Below, piece after piece: positions 46,281 through 59,600 of a stretch of DNA of 64,000 bases. Positions within the stretch are counted from its first letter, which is position 1; each line of letters opens with the position of its first letter. Below the pieces are notes generated by a model that saw nothing but the letters and a program-made list of their open reading frames with translations, was not told where the DNA came from and searched no databases. Origin of the DNA: Atrina japonica. Its lineage: Eukaryota > Mollusca > Bivalvia > Pterioida > Pinnidae. The translations under genes and the position numbers were made by a program. Location: contig BROG01000350.1 of assembly GCA_030159075.1 (NCBI GenBank), positions 434,001 through 498,000 of the forward strand. The letters are read 5' to 3'.

Positions 46281-46323
46281 TGTGGAGGAGCCTTTAAAAC
46301 GTTCGAATCGGAATTGAGTTGTG
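46281..46323 (+). repeat. 43-bp direct repeat, right copy
   Basis: Identical to 43412-43454. It lies 30-72 bp upstream of the capsid-like start codon on the minus strand, so it may overlap a viral promoter or leader as well as marking the border. Confidence 0.95.
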
Positions 46324-46339
46324 TGTTTAATTCCATATT

Positions 46340-46622
46340 GTTTGTTTGTTTATTGTTGTATAACGTCCCACTCAAGAATCTTTGACTCATATGGAGACGT
46401 CACCAAATGCCGGAGAAGGGCTTCAAATTTTGGCCTATGCTCGGCACTTATGGTCATTGAGCTGTGAGGGTTCTTTAACGTGCCGACACATACTGTGACA
46501 CTGGACCTCGGTTTTTACTGTCTCATCCGCAGGACAGGAAACCAACCTGTCGTCGGCTGGACTCGAACTAACGACCTCACGATCAAGAGTCGAGCGCGCT
46601 ACCGACTGACCCAGGCCGGCTC
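46340..46622 (-). mobile_element. tRNA-derived SINE (family 1), full length, 11-bp target duplication
   Basis: The minus strand reads the tRNA-like head (gagccggcctgggtcagtcgg) through to the gggacgttatacaacaataa tail. Flanked by aattccatatt at 46329-46339 and 46623-46633. Inserted 6 bp outside the right viral direct repeat. Confidence 0.88.
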
Positions 46623-47139
46623 AATTCCATATTAATATATGTTGATGTTTTACAACGTACTCTAGCGTAACTAGAAAATAAAGGGGCATTAGCTGTGGGT
46701 TTTTTTCCAAAATTTTGTTTCCCCTGTTTAACTACTTAGATTGATATACAATAACAAAAAATGATACACACAGGCATAAAATTCTTCAATTCTTATACAT
46801 ATTTTGTGAAAATTGCTTCAGAAACTCGGGTTTGGCACTTCTTCACTTGCAAATTGAATAACTTACCCTTACTATTTGTATATGAATACCACACTGGGTC
46901 TGACCTTATTTTCACAAAATATATAGGAATATAAGATGCCTGTGCCTGTGTATAGCTCTTATTTTCTATTGTACATCAAGTGAAAGTAGTAAAATTAGAA
47001 AATAATCGAAATAATATTTTGGGGTAAACACAGCTAGTGGCCCTTTAAAGAACAAATTCTGCTTGCCGTGCTTTACGGGAGAGTGTTCGATTGGTTAGTA
47101 GGATGATCCAGTTTCCATTCATACCTAACACTTACAAAT

Positions 47140-47340
47140 GTTAGTGACTTTTCCTCTGCCAATGGCTTGGTATAATGGAAAGTCTGTAAAAAAAAAAAAA
47201 AAAAAAAAAATATATAAAAAAACTGCAGCATTGACACCAGCCCATAGCACAGGTCAAAATATGTGGCACTACACCTTAAGGTGTTGACATCTCCGTATAA
47301 TTGAAAAATTCTTTGCTGGGCGTAAAACAACAAAACAAAG
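47140..47340 (+). mobile_element. SINE-like element with internal poly(A)
   Basis: Contains gaaaaattctttgctgggcg and a taaaacaacaaaacaaag tail similar to other SINE ends here, and a run of 23 A at 47188-47210. A clear head is not visible. Confidence 0.4.
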
Positions 47341-47765
47341 AAATAACATTATCCACATAATTTCAGACTCGCATTCTTGATTGATATGGTCCAAGACGGA
47401 TAATTATCAAACGTACATGCACCGTTCCAATTTTCAAATACTCTTAGGCTTCATAGGTAATAATGACACCCAATGAAACACGGTAATAAATACTCCGGAG
47501 TTTTGATAAAAAATTCCCCTCGAATTTTCCGATATACGGTACACGTTTAAATGATAATTATATGTAAAGGCCATTATTCGACAAACGTCTTTCCATTATA
47601 CGAATTGTTAGTTGAAATTTAAATGTCTTAACTGGCGAAACTTGAAACTACATGCCATCATATATTTTCATTGATGTAACACAAGAATTACTTTTAATTA
47701 ATATTGATACCGGAACTTAAATGAATGTAAAAATAATTACACGAAACTTAAGGTTGGGAATTTCC

Positions 47766-47847
47766 TGCTTTATAATTCTGGAGATCAAGAGTTGGAGTTA
47801 GTTAGAAAGTGAACACTGACAAGACACATTCCAAACTGCTAAGTAAA
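47766..47847 (+). promoter_or_regulatory. Possible promoter and non-coding first exon of the Ig/EGF gene
   Basis: A TATA-like tttataat at 47770-47777 is followed about 30 bp later by gagttagttagaaagtgaac and a good donor, AAAG/gtaaatt, near 47846. Exon 2 begins at 50080 with an acceptor and 11 bases of 5' UTR, so a non-coding first exon is needed; this is a candidate only. Confidence 0.25.
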
Positions 47848-49682
47848 GGTAAATTATTCTCTATTGTCAAAATTCATTCTTCAACATTAATTTTTCTACA
47901 TGATTTATAATAGAATAGTCTTTTTTGTGATTTTAAAGACATTTCAATATTTGTTATAAAAGTGTGTCAAAGAGTGTTCATTCGCCAAATACTAGCTTTA
48001 CGGTTACCTGTGATGCAGCGTTTAAAATTTTTCATATTTAAAGTATAATGAAATAAGTACTATTGAATGTTAGAAACTACAAATCCTTTAGAATACGATA
48101 AATAAGTTATTTACATGATTTAGAGATAGTATGACATTTATCTTCGGTATCATAAGAAGTCATCAAACCATCGGGAATTTGGAATGGCAGCCTTTTTTCT
48201 TTTTACAATCTAACAACAAAATGTTATTAGGAGGCATTTGTTGGTGACACTTTACCTTTTTGTTGACCTAACAGTGACCGATTATTTCAATCACTTCTGA
48301 AATATATGTTCATTTGTAATAATACCATATTGATAAGTGACAACTTTAATATTCTCTATTGTCAAACTGTATTCTGCAACATTAATTTTGCTACATGGTG
48401 TATAATAAAAAATGGTATTGGAATTTTAAAGGCAAAGAAAACAGAAAAGGGTTGAAACCAAACATGACATGATTATTTCTTACAAGGTACCGAACAACTG
48501 GTTTAAATTTGGTACCAGTCCATCACCCAAGATGGATTCCAACAGGAACTTAAGCGTAAATGCATACATACAAAAATCTTTATCTAGAGAACCACTGAAT
48601 GGTTTGTAACCAAACATGGCAAATGTTGTTACTTTTTTGCCAATCCGTCAGCTAAGATATTGCCCAACGGGGAATGCAACTTTCATTTGTTGAAGTACTT
48701 ACTCTGAGCGAATGTGGGAAACAGATTTACTTTTCCAAACGGTTTTCTGGTTATTGTTTTTTAGATTTTCATCCATTGACCCTGTTAACCAAGTTTGCCA
48801 TCGGAGTCGATCCTAGTTTAAATTCACGAAAAACTCTTGAAGTATTTGAAACAATATTTTGTAGAGTGGCTCATATTGGGTACATCCCTGTCAGAAGATT
48901 ACATATAGACAACAGTAATTATTGATCAATTCCAGCATTTACCTGTCACCTTTAGGCCAGGTGAGCAATTACAGGATCCTGAGAGCCATTGGTTAGATAG
49001 CTGATTTAACTTAACATATATTGTATACAAAGATAGTTAACAAATGATCGATTCAATATCCTTTTGTTATTTGGAACTGCAACTGTATGTAGTACTGAAA
49101 TGTTATTCTCCTCACATTTGGATTACAACAAGCTTCATGGGACAAACGTTTCATTCCTCTCTGGATACTAGTAAATATGGCGACAAGTAGGAACGATTAC
49201 CCTGTAACTTTAGTATCCTTTAATTTTATTACCTAAAATTTAAACTCGTTTAGGTCTAGGTTAGATTTTACTGTACACGTATATATAGTTTAAATAACCA
49301 AACAAAGGAATTTGAAGTAAAGAATACTTATAAAAAAGATCCATATACTGACTAATTTTCTCAAACTTTGCTGTGCTGAATTGTAATAACAAACCCGAAG
49401 GTAGAGATTTAAATCATTTATACAACGTGCACACTTCTCATTGGGGACTATATATAATACATACTGTAAACATGATATAATCTTACAGAGTAATCAGCCA
49501 TACGTTTTACGGCCTACTTTGTTAAATGTATTATAGTCTACAGGCATTTCTAACTTGAGGAAACAAAGTTTTTCTCAATACCCTTTAAATTGTACCTTTA
49601 TAAAATTACCAAAGCATGCATAAATCTTCTTTCTACGATGTCATTACATGTTAACGATAACTCACATAATTCTCTGGGATAT

Positions 49683-49962
49683 TGTGGGGCCTCTGAGGCA
49701 GAGTGGTTAGTTTGCGATTACTCTGTTTCAGTGGGTGAAATGCTGAGTTGCCTTTGTACCAATTTTGACGAGGATTCGTTCCTCACGTATTTCATTTGGA
49801 AGTGACTGTGGACTCACAGCGGATGTGACCGGTCGACAGGAGATGCTTACTTCTCCTGCTACCACCTCTTGGTTTCCAAAGGTCCGTGTTTTTCCATTTT
49901 TGCCGGAAATGTATCTGTGTCCTGGACATCCTAACGATTTATACTTTGGTATCTGAAATGTT
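49683..49962 (+). repeat. Dispersed repeat (family C), plus copy
   Basis: Starts gggcctctgaggcagagtgg, tRNA-A-box-like, then attactctgtttcagtgggtgaaatg, gaccggtcgacaggagatgc, cacctcttggtttccaaagg and ends cctaacgatttatactttgg. Further copies: 55300-55590 (plus), 59395-59715, 60050-60210, 60590-60860, 61750-61935, 62775-62960 and 63775-63990 (minus). Probably a SINE or MITE family. Confidence 0.7.
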
Positions 49963-50079
49963 TTATATCTTTCAATAAGTGCTTTCAGAACTTTATTCTT
50001 TTATATTTTATGAAAAAACTCTATCGATAATACTAAAATGTTATTCTGGAAATTTTTTTTTACCGCAATTTCATTTCAG

Positions 50080-50145
50080 ATCGTGACGTCATGTCTTACA
50101 GCATTACATCAATGGCTACTGTCATTTTGCTGCTTCTGCCAAAAG
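50080..50145 (+). CDS. Ig/EGF gene exon with start codon and signal peptide
   Basis: Acceptor ttcatttcag, 11-nt 5' UTR (50080-50090), ATG at 50091, donor CAAAAG/gtaaaa. Encodes [18 protein letters not shown], the hydrophobic core of a signal peptide. Phase 1 out. Confidence 0.7.
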
Positions 50146-51925
50146 GTAAAAATGACTTAACATATTAAGAATTTTAAAACGAATCTGCGATGCAAAATGG
50201 ACACTTTTGTACATTTCTGATTTATAATCGTAAATAATTACGAAAGGCATTTCTCATTTTAAGAAAATGTCAGAGTTATAATGGAATAGTTTTTGTACAA
50301 ACTAAAACTATTTTAATACCATATGGGAGTTTTATTTTTTTTGGTGAAAATCATGAACTTGATCTGTTTGTTTTTTTATCTTATGTGAATAAAAAAGCTA
50401 AAAATCTGTTTCGTCGTATCCAAAGGTCTTAAAAAACGTTGCCGTCAAAACAAAATAGTACCGAGTTAATTTGGTGACACCAGACAGTGCTATAAAATTG
50501 TTTGTGTGTATCTGAACACGTAAACAGAGTAGCTTATTGCTTATCTTGTACTTCATGTACCTCTTAGTGATACGCAGTTATGATATAACCCTATAATGAC
50601 TTTATTTGCAACTACCATGTTTTCCTAAATCGGAATAGCTCAGTCGGTAGCGCGATCGACTCTTGATCGTGAGGTCCAGTCGATAGAAGGTCGGATTCCT
50701 GTCCTTGGCTGAAACAGTAAAAAACGAGTACCGTGTCACAGTAGGTGTCGGCACGTAAAAGAACCCTCACTGCTCAATGGCCGTAAGTGCCGACCATAGA
50801 CTAAACTTTGAAGCCTTTTACCGGAATTGGTGACGTTTCCATATGAGTTAAAGATTCTTGAGTTGGGTGTTAAACAACAGTACAACCAACTAACCATATT
50901 TTTCCTAACTGGAGGGTCTCTTCCTTCTGGTCAGCGAAGGTTCGAACCCCGCTGAAACCTCCGTTGATTTTTGTGATAAAGTTTGCCAGTTTACTTACCG
51001 AAGGCCGGTGGTCTTTTTCCGGGTACATTGTAACCGGGTTTTTTCCTCCACCTAATTAAAAATTGCTGAGTGTGGCGTTAAACATTATTCAAAATTCAAA
51101 AATTCGTAACTGGAAGGTTGAGTATTCAGAAGTGGTAAAATAAAGCGTATATACCGACTGTAATTATAATTCATTTTTATGTGAATTTGACTGGGAAATC
51201 ACGACGGCTTTGACTTGGGCAGCTAATGCCAACTCCTCCAGGGCACCTGGTTTAACCGCTATATTTTCCAGCGGTTTGTTTTATCCAATATTCACTATGT
51301 TGATATGTTCTTTATGGACTTCCTAATTTTCTGTTCGTTATATACTTACAAATATTCTGCACAAATTAAAATTAAGAGCCGTTTAATTTATTTTATAGGT
51401 TTACATGGTCATGCCGGGCATCATTTAGAACTATCACCCAATACCTTTTCTATCTCTAAACACAACGCATATTCGTTCCTGCGGACGAAAAGGAGTTCTC
51501 GATGTAACACAGACGAACCATATTGTGAAGCAAACAAACCTACATGTATGGTAAGATGTCAACCTAGAACAGTTAACGTGCTATTTAACAGACTGTCCTG
51601 TGTCAAGTCCAAATGTAATTTTTGCTGAACGTTTCGTTTTGATTGTTTACACAGAATCAAGCACATATGTTTCCCTTGTGGACATCGAACGTGTAGGTTT
51701 CGGCTTTCCTATCATCAGCTTTCAATAGTAATTTCCACTTTACGCCTGAATATGGTGTTTATATAGCGCAGATGATCCGATTGAGCAGGACATGTTAACA
51801 TTTCATACACAGGGGTTGTTGTTGTCACAAGGAATTGCGTTTTATGTCAACATTCGCAAATTATACGGTTGGTGTAATTACCTTGCTTGCAATTACAATA
51901 CTTTGGTATCTATGATATATCTTTA

Positions 51926-52012
<87 letters not shown>

Positions 52013-52106
52013 TGTATATACAGAACTTGGCAATTTTATCAATAAATCAAATCAATTTTTCACGTAGACATAATTTTCAGAATATATATATATATATACA
52101 TGTATA

Positions 52107-52168
<62 letters not shown>

Positions 52169-53483
52169 GTCAATAGCACCTCAGTTTGTATCTTTTTATA
52201 ATGATCGCGTTTTCTTCTTAATTATGTCAATATTAACATCTTTGTCTATGTGAAAAATAAATTTGAAATTTGAAAAAATGCCAAGTTCTGTATATGCAGA
52301 GGAGACTTTATAAGCATTCTTACATTGCACTCTCATGTACATACTCATACACATACTTGTAGGTACCAGGATATTTTAAAAGCATTCTTAAATAGTACGA
52401 TTATTTACATACTCATGCACATACTTGTGGATACAGGGAGACTTTATAAGCATTCTTACATTCCAAGATCATGTACATACTCATGAAGGCACAGGGGAGA
52501 CTTTATAAGCATGCTTATATTGCACAATGGTATTCATACTCATATATATTCTTGTAGGTACAGGGAAACCTTTATAAGTATTCTGACATTGCACGATTAT
52601 TTAAATACTCGTACACATACTTGTAGGTACAGGGAAACCTCTATAAGCATTCTTACATTGCACGATTATTTACATACTCATACTCATACTTGTAGGTATA
52701 GGGGATACTTTATAAGCATTCTTACATTGCACGATTATTTACATACTCATGCACATACTTGTTGATACAGGGATACTTTAGAAGCATTCTTATATTGCAC
52801 GATTATGTACATACTCATACACATAGCTGTAGGTACAGGGGAGACGTTATAAGCATTCTTACATTGCACGATTATGTACATACTCATACACATTTAATAA
52901 TATGTCTAACAAGATAAAGTGGAACATCCGGGTTCTGTCAAAAATCATTATCGATACAGAATATTTTCCCCAAAAGTGGTCTACAGGTAAACTTTTGAAA
53001 AATCAACACCGATACTGCCAATTTCCGCCCAAAAGGGATCTAAAGGTAAGCGTTTTGAATTATTTTGATTTCCTGAATCACAGTTTTTCTAATTCTGTGT
53101 ACCGTAAACTAACCTGTCAAATTTGATATCATTTAATTAATAAACTTTATGTTTTGTAAAAATGTGACAATTAATTTAGCATGGTACATCGATATTTATC
53201 AATGGTATAACCCAATAAGTAAATACTTATACATAACAAAGAACCTTTGACTTTAACTGTTTTATTTCCTGGAAATATCAGGTTTCCGGATCATCGTATA
53301 CAACTATTGTCAAATTTCAGGCGGATAATGAGGATAGCAGGGAGTATTATTGTTCCGCGTCAAATCCGTGTACTTCCGGTCAGACATGTTATCTTAGTAC
53401 GCCATGTCCAGCTCACTATGTTCTAGGCTGCAGTGCAGGTAAAGCATCTATATAACAATAATATTGATAATTATAATATGTAT

Positions 53484-53548
<65 letters not shown>

Positions 53549-56500
53549 CAGCAACAACAACAGCAGCAACAACTTCAACAACAATAATAACATCATCATC
53601 AACAACATCAGTAACAACAACAACAACCACAGCAACAACAACAATAATTATAATTGTTTTTTTTTTATTGAGGATAAATTGTAATCAGATAACCACATTG
53701 TTTTTCTGATATTTTCTTCTCAGTTTGTTTATTTTTTTATTGTAAATTTGTGTCAGCTGTAGACCATAAGCAGCCTAATTTTTTCTCAATTCAAATAAGA
53801 AGCACCTGGAGGCCATTTTCAAATGGGCACTAGTGGCCACCCCTTAGGTTTGACAAAGAGGATATCTATTTCTACAATAATTTGAAAAAAAATATACAAT
53901 AATGTTTATTAACATATGAAAACAATTCATCATTTCTTTTTTCATGGGGTAAATAAATTGAAATAGATAGTTTTATAGTCTTACTTATATGTAAAACAGT
54001 AACTATAAACATTTCAAGATTTGAAACAGGACAATAATGTTTTTCGTCATCTCTCATTTGAGAGGTAAAATAAATTGAAATAAATAAAGACTTTTCAAAC
54101 ACCAGTTCAAGTAACTTTTGAAAATGCTGTCCTTAACTATTAAATTTATTTAAATTTGAAGTCTTTTTAAGCCAATTGGAAACATTCGTCGATCCAAATG
54201 GGGAACTTATAAAGATATATTAGGCTTGAAGTCATGGCTCGGAGTCATCAAATTTACTTAGTTCTCAAGCTCATCTTTTTTTAAAAAATAATTCTGACTA
54301 TATTGTAAAAATCTATGTGTTCATAGATATCAAACATATTGGGCCAGAATAAAACATTTTCCCATTAAACTTGAAAATAACATTGAGCATGGTACTAAAA
54401 TTGTTAATATTCTCAAATTCTCAAACTTACTTTTTGTAAATCATCAAATGAGCAGCAATCCTCATCATTATTACACATGTATGGAATATATATACAAAAA
54501 TCTCCAGTTGCCACATAAGTTATGTGTATTCATCTTAAGGTGACAAAAAGTTGGCAGAGCTTGAGTATGGAGTAAATGTGGATACTTCAGACCAAGAACG
54601 GTTTCCATTGGTTAATAACTAGCCAAACGACGTGGGTTTGGAGAGCAATTGGTTTATGTATAAAGAACATTTTTGCTCCAAGAAAAATGTAGAATGGATA
54701 TACAATGTATTATTTTATTATATTGTTTATGATATTTGCTATAGTTAGAAAATAAATTCTAGATACTCAAGGAAATAGAATCTCAGGTGACACTTTATAA
54801 AATCTTTATTGTTCTGTTTTCCCCCCAGATGATCCATGTTTGAGCCTTCCATGCTATAACAGCGGCACGTGCAACAAGGTCAGCTCTTCTTCCTACACAT
54901 GTACCTGTCCTCCTGGATTCAGTTCAGCCAGTGATTGCCTTACAGGTAAACATCCGGGGGCCGTCCAATCTTCACCAGATTTGTTTTAGCAATCTTATTG
55001 TACGCATAAAACTACCTTAATCTTTTCAGCTCGAATCTTACACTTCTAACTATTGGTATAATACTATATGACAAACGCGATGGGCCAATCGTAAATTTTC
55101 CACATTTAAGTAGTAATTTTCCTCAATCGCCTGCATATGGTGTTTATATCTCACAAATGTTCCAATATGATAGATCATGTTCAACATATGAACATTTCAT
55201 ATAACAGAGGTACACTACTTACTGAAAGGTTTTTGACACAGGGTTATCGAATATCGCGTTTACTGTCAACGTTCCGCAAGTTTTAAGGTTGGTATCTAGT
55301 CTTGTTTGTGATTACTCTGTTTCACTAAATGAAATGTTGAGTTACATGTGTGAAAGCGGGTGTTGTGTCGTCTGTACCAATTGTGAGGAGGAGGATTTCT
55401 TCCTCATCTATTTCATTTGAATTTGACTGTGCACTCACGGTGGGTGTGACCGGTCAACAGGGGATGCTTGTTCATCCAGGGCACCTGATCCCACGTGTGC
55501 ATTTTTAAAGGTCCGGGTTTGTCCAATATCACCAAATTTGTATATGTGTGCTGGGCATCCTGCAGATTTATACTTTGGTATAATAGATTTTATATTATTT
55601 GAAATTAAAAATACCTACTGTGATGTATTTTAAATTACGGTTTCATTTTGTCTTTCTCGTATATTTTAGAAATAATGAAAAACTTATCAATAACATTTGT
55701 GTGGTTCTTAGTCAGCTCAGCTAATACTAGACTTCAATTATTTTTAAAGGAGGTAGAACACAGAACGAGCGACGTTAAATTTAACTTGAGTTTCATTTAG
55801 CCATATCTACTGTTTTTATCACATTAAACGACCTAAACGAAAAAAAAAAAAACTAAGATGAGACAAGGGGAATAGTGTACATAAAATAATTCACAAGATC
55901 TTTATAATTCAAACACAAATAAACAAAGCGAGAATTGCTTCCCAAGCAGGCCCGATAATAAATAAAAAAATAGTGATTTTGAAATGGTCAATAGTTTAAA
56001 TGAGGCCGATATGATTGATGAACCTAGAATGGGGAATACGGTAAATTTTACTGCTTTTTGTTAATTAAGATTTGACGTCTGTGAGCCGCCCTTCGTGCCC
56101 GAGTGTTAGAGCGTTACGGTCTTAACAAGGAATTATTTAACATCTGATCAACGTGGGTCCGACCCCCGATGGAGCGTGAACTAATTTTGTTGGAAATTTG
56201 TCTGTATACTTGCGGAAGGCCGGGCACATTCTAACCGAAATGTCTCCTCAGCCATTAAAACTGGTCGCCAGCAGATGACTGAAACATTTTTGAATGTGGC
56301 AAAACAAAGAAAATTTTTGAATGGGGCGTATAACACGAATAAAACAGACAAAAGTATTGACGTCTTCAGTTACATTTCTTTATTAATACTATATTTATAA
56401 ATGACACAAGGACACATCCGCATATAATGAACAGTGCAATTTTATCAACACATTATATTAACTTAAGTTAAATACATATGGATACCCTGGGTTATTTGAT

Positions 56501-56614
56501 ATTGACAAATCAAACACAAAAGTAAGTATTCCAGAATAATTCCATTAGCATTTTATTGATGTGGTTTGACATTACCTAATATTAAATAATTTTCAGTTTT
56601 CATTTTGAGAGACT

Positions 56615-56696
<82 letters not shown>

Positions 56697-59600
56697 CAAT
56701 ATTAACGTCTTACTTTCCATTTCAGAAACTGACGAATGCGCAAGTAATCCATGTCAAAATGGTGGACGATGTACTGATCATCTGAATAGCTACAGCTGTA
56801 GTTGTTTACCAGGATACACAGGCGTTAATTGTGAAACAGGTGTGAATAGATATGATACTGACTATAGTAAATATATATAATTACCATGGAAAATCGAAAC
56901 TCCAAGTCCATTTGAATAGGACAAACTGGATATTAAAAATTGTCTCAATATGAAGAGCAAAATGCGAATCCCAAACGGGAAGGAATCAGGGTCACCTGTT
57001 AGCATGTTATACCCGTCGCTAATGTTACATGGAAACCTCTCGAGTTTGGTGAAAATGTCATCAGTTAGTTTTAGATCTGACTGTGAAATGGAGTAATTGT
57101 ATATGGTCCTGCCTCAGAATGCTACCTAACATTCTTGGGAGGGGGACTCCATATTGTTTAACAAGATTCTCCTATCGCCCATAGAACTCCTTTTGTGACG
57201 ATTTTAAGCATTCAACAACATATTCCTGTGTTAGTATATGTAGTTTATTGGCGAGTCGTTTGGGTCTCAGATTAAAACATTCATATGAGGAGCATGACTT
57301 TGCATGACGTAGAAGTTGTGAAATGAAAGCACCATAGGTAGGAGTACACGGGATAAATCATAAATGCAATCAGATCATAAACGAAGCTAAATAATACAAT
57401 CTTTTGAACTGTTCGTTTCTTTCATTGGTTTTGACTGCCACAAGGAATTTCTTTTTAACTAATACGGAAATATCTCAAGTATAATAAAAAAAATACCAAT
57501 GGATATCCAAAACTCCAAATACATTACAATACGACATATAAGACATGATGTTAACATGACAATAGCAAATCCCAAAAGGGATGGACCCAAGTGTCCTGAA
57601 GGAGTCGGCGTCCCGTGTTAGCATGCTACAACCGTCACAATTGTTCCAATTGGAAACCTTTCAAGTTCGGAGAAATGGTCATGTTCGTTGAAAGCTCCAG
57701 ATCTGATTGGCGACAGGAAGTCAGTGTATATGGTCGTGCGTTAGGTGAAATAACACTTAATGTAACCCGTGCCATGGACTGTTGTCAATTTAGCTGTAAC
57801 ATGTTATACACGTGACCTTTCTTATATCGTCTTCTTCGATAACTCGGACGGTATCAAGTATTTGGATCAATGTATAGGCAATATGAATTCATAAACATGT
57901 GGATGTGATGATGTATGTTTACAGTCAGGTGGTATATTAGTATCCATCTGACATTATAAAGTGATTTCCTTACAATACATGTACTATACTGCGTGTATCA
58001 GCTTATGTAGTGAAATATGAAATACACAAGGCAAATGTAAAATTATTTCCATGTCATTTTCCATTTCAGAAATTGATGAATGCGCAAGTAATCCGTGCCA
58101 AAATGGTGGACGATGTACTGATCATTTGAATAGCTACAGCTGTAGTTGTGTACCAGGCTACACAGGTGTTAATTGTGAAACAGGTACGTCAGAGTTCTGT
58201 AGAAGATGATGCAATGTAATCAGGTAAATTAGACGTCTTTTGGTGACTGATACAAAGTGTCCAAGACAACGGATCCATCAAATAAAGTTACTAAAGATAC
58301 TAGTTATACATCATACATGCAATCTGATCTAAAGATTAGCTAAGTTAAATGAAGAAGTACCAATGGATAATCTAAACTCCAAGTTCATTACAATACGACA
58401 AATTAGATCATTAAAAATGATCTCGACATGACGAATCACAAACGGAATGGGACCAAGTGTCCGAAAGGAGTCTGCATTCCCTGTTAGCATACCACACACA
58501 TCGCAAATGTTACATGGAAATATCTCAAAAATGATACAATCATGGAAACTACTGGCTTGTTTTCTTAATTATTGTATTGCGTGCCGCCAACAATTTTGTC
58601 ACCAATATGGAGATGTCATATGCTCTTGGTGATATAGCACTAAATATAACCGTCATGACCTTGGGTTATATAGTTTTATACAATATAACGGACGTAGGGG
58701 CCGACATTCAGAATAACTGCAGTAGTGACGGCACTGGAGGTTTATGTAGATATCATCAAGTGGACGCCTTGTCTTGTGTTGTGCAGAAACGATCGTCTTT
58801 GCATTTGTTCCAACCATTTGTACAATTCTATAACTTTGGTATAATGTGAATGATATTTGCATCCACTAGGTCGTTGCCAGTGCTTATAATTCGTTCGAGT
58901 TTCCGATGACATACACAAACCAGATCTGTAGAACATTGTGTAAATTCTTAACTCATCAAATACTAAGATAGGTCACGTCTGTACAGTGGTATATTGTATA
59001 GTGGTTACTCTTAGACGGAATTGGGAATACATTTAGATTATTTTTTGCCCTATATGATACATTTTTACGTTCGGGAGTTCTTTATGTACTCTATATTCGC
59101 GCTCAGCTGAAGACAAAAACGACCATCTTGAGCAATTGTTTTGACCTTTTTTGGCAATAAAGATGTGTAAATGGTCTCAACATGAAGAACAATTGCAAAT
59201 CCCAAACGGGATAGGACCAGGTGTCCGGAAGGAGTCAGCGTCCTCTGCTGGCATACCACACACGTCACAAATGTTCCATGGAAACCTTTTTTGGTCGATG
59301 AACAGGTCAAATTCGGTGAGAAGGTGAAGTTTGGTTAAAAGGTCAAGTTCAGTAAAACGCATGATTGGCGAAAGGGAGTGTGTAACAGTTGTGTTGAATA
59401 GTAATATATAAAAATTTCAGATACCAAAGTATAAATCAATAGAATGTCCAGGACACAGATACAAATCCGGTAAAAATGGACAAACACGGACCTCTGGAAA
59501 CCAAGAGGTGGTATCAGGTGCCATGGAGGAGTAAGCATCCCCTGTCGACCGGTCACACCCGCCGTGAGTCCATAGTCAAGTCCAATGAAACACGTGAGGA

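Larger units (their letters stand above)
43412..46323. mobile_element. Decayed virus-derived cassette (Polinton-like/adintovirus type)
   Basis: About 2.9 kb bounded by exact 43-bp direct repeats, with three broken genes: an unknown plus-strand ORF convergent with a minus-strand pair (capsid-like, then packaging ATPase 22 bp downstream). Capsid protein beside an A32-like ATPase is the conserved morphogenesis pairing of Polintons, Polinton-like viruses and adintoviruses. No integrase, protein-primed DNA polymerase or protease is visible, so it is a fragment or a reduced element. Codons look intact between breaks, but several frameshifts make it non-functional as read. Confidence 0.7.
46634..50079. 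other. Upstream region of the Ig/EGF gene
   Basis: AT-rich with no coding sequence recognised. Holds a SINE-like element (47040-47340), an ~80-bp direct duplication (about 47853-47940 and 48350-48435, sharing attctctattgtcaaa) and a family-C dispersed repeat (49683-49962). The 83-codon frame at 48674-48925 has no recognisable features. Confidence 0.45.

Noticed and set aside
48674..48925. 83-codon plus-strand frame with mixed composition
   Set aside because: No domain, no splice-supported neighbours and no conserved start context.
53433..53709. Poly-Asn, poly-Thr and poly-Val frames
   Set aside because: Produced by the AAC/AAT tract in an intron.
56605..56725. Arg/Glu repeat as an N-terminal extension of an EGF protein
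   Set aside because: It is a GA microsatellite in the intron, followed by a clear acceptor at 56725.
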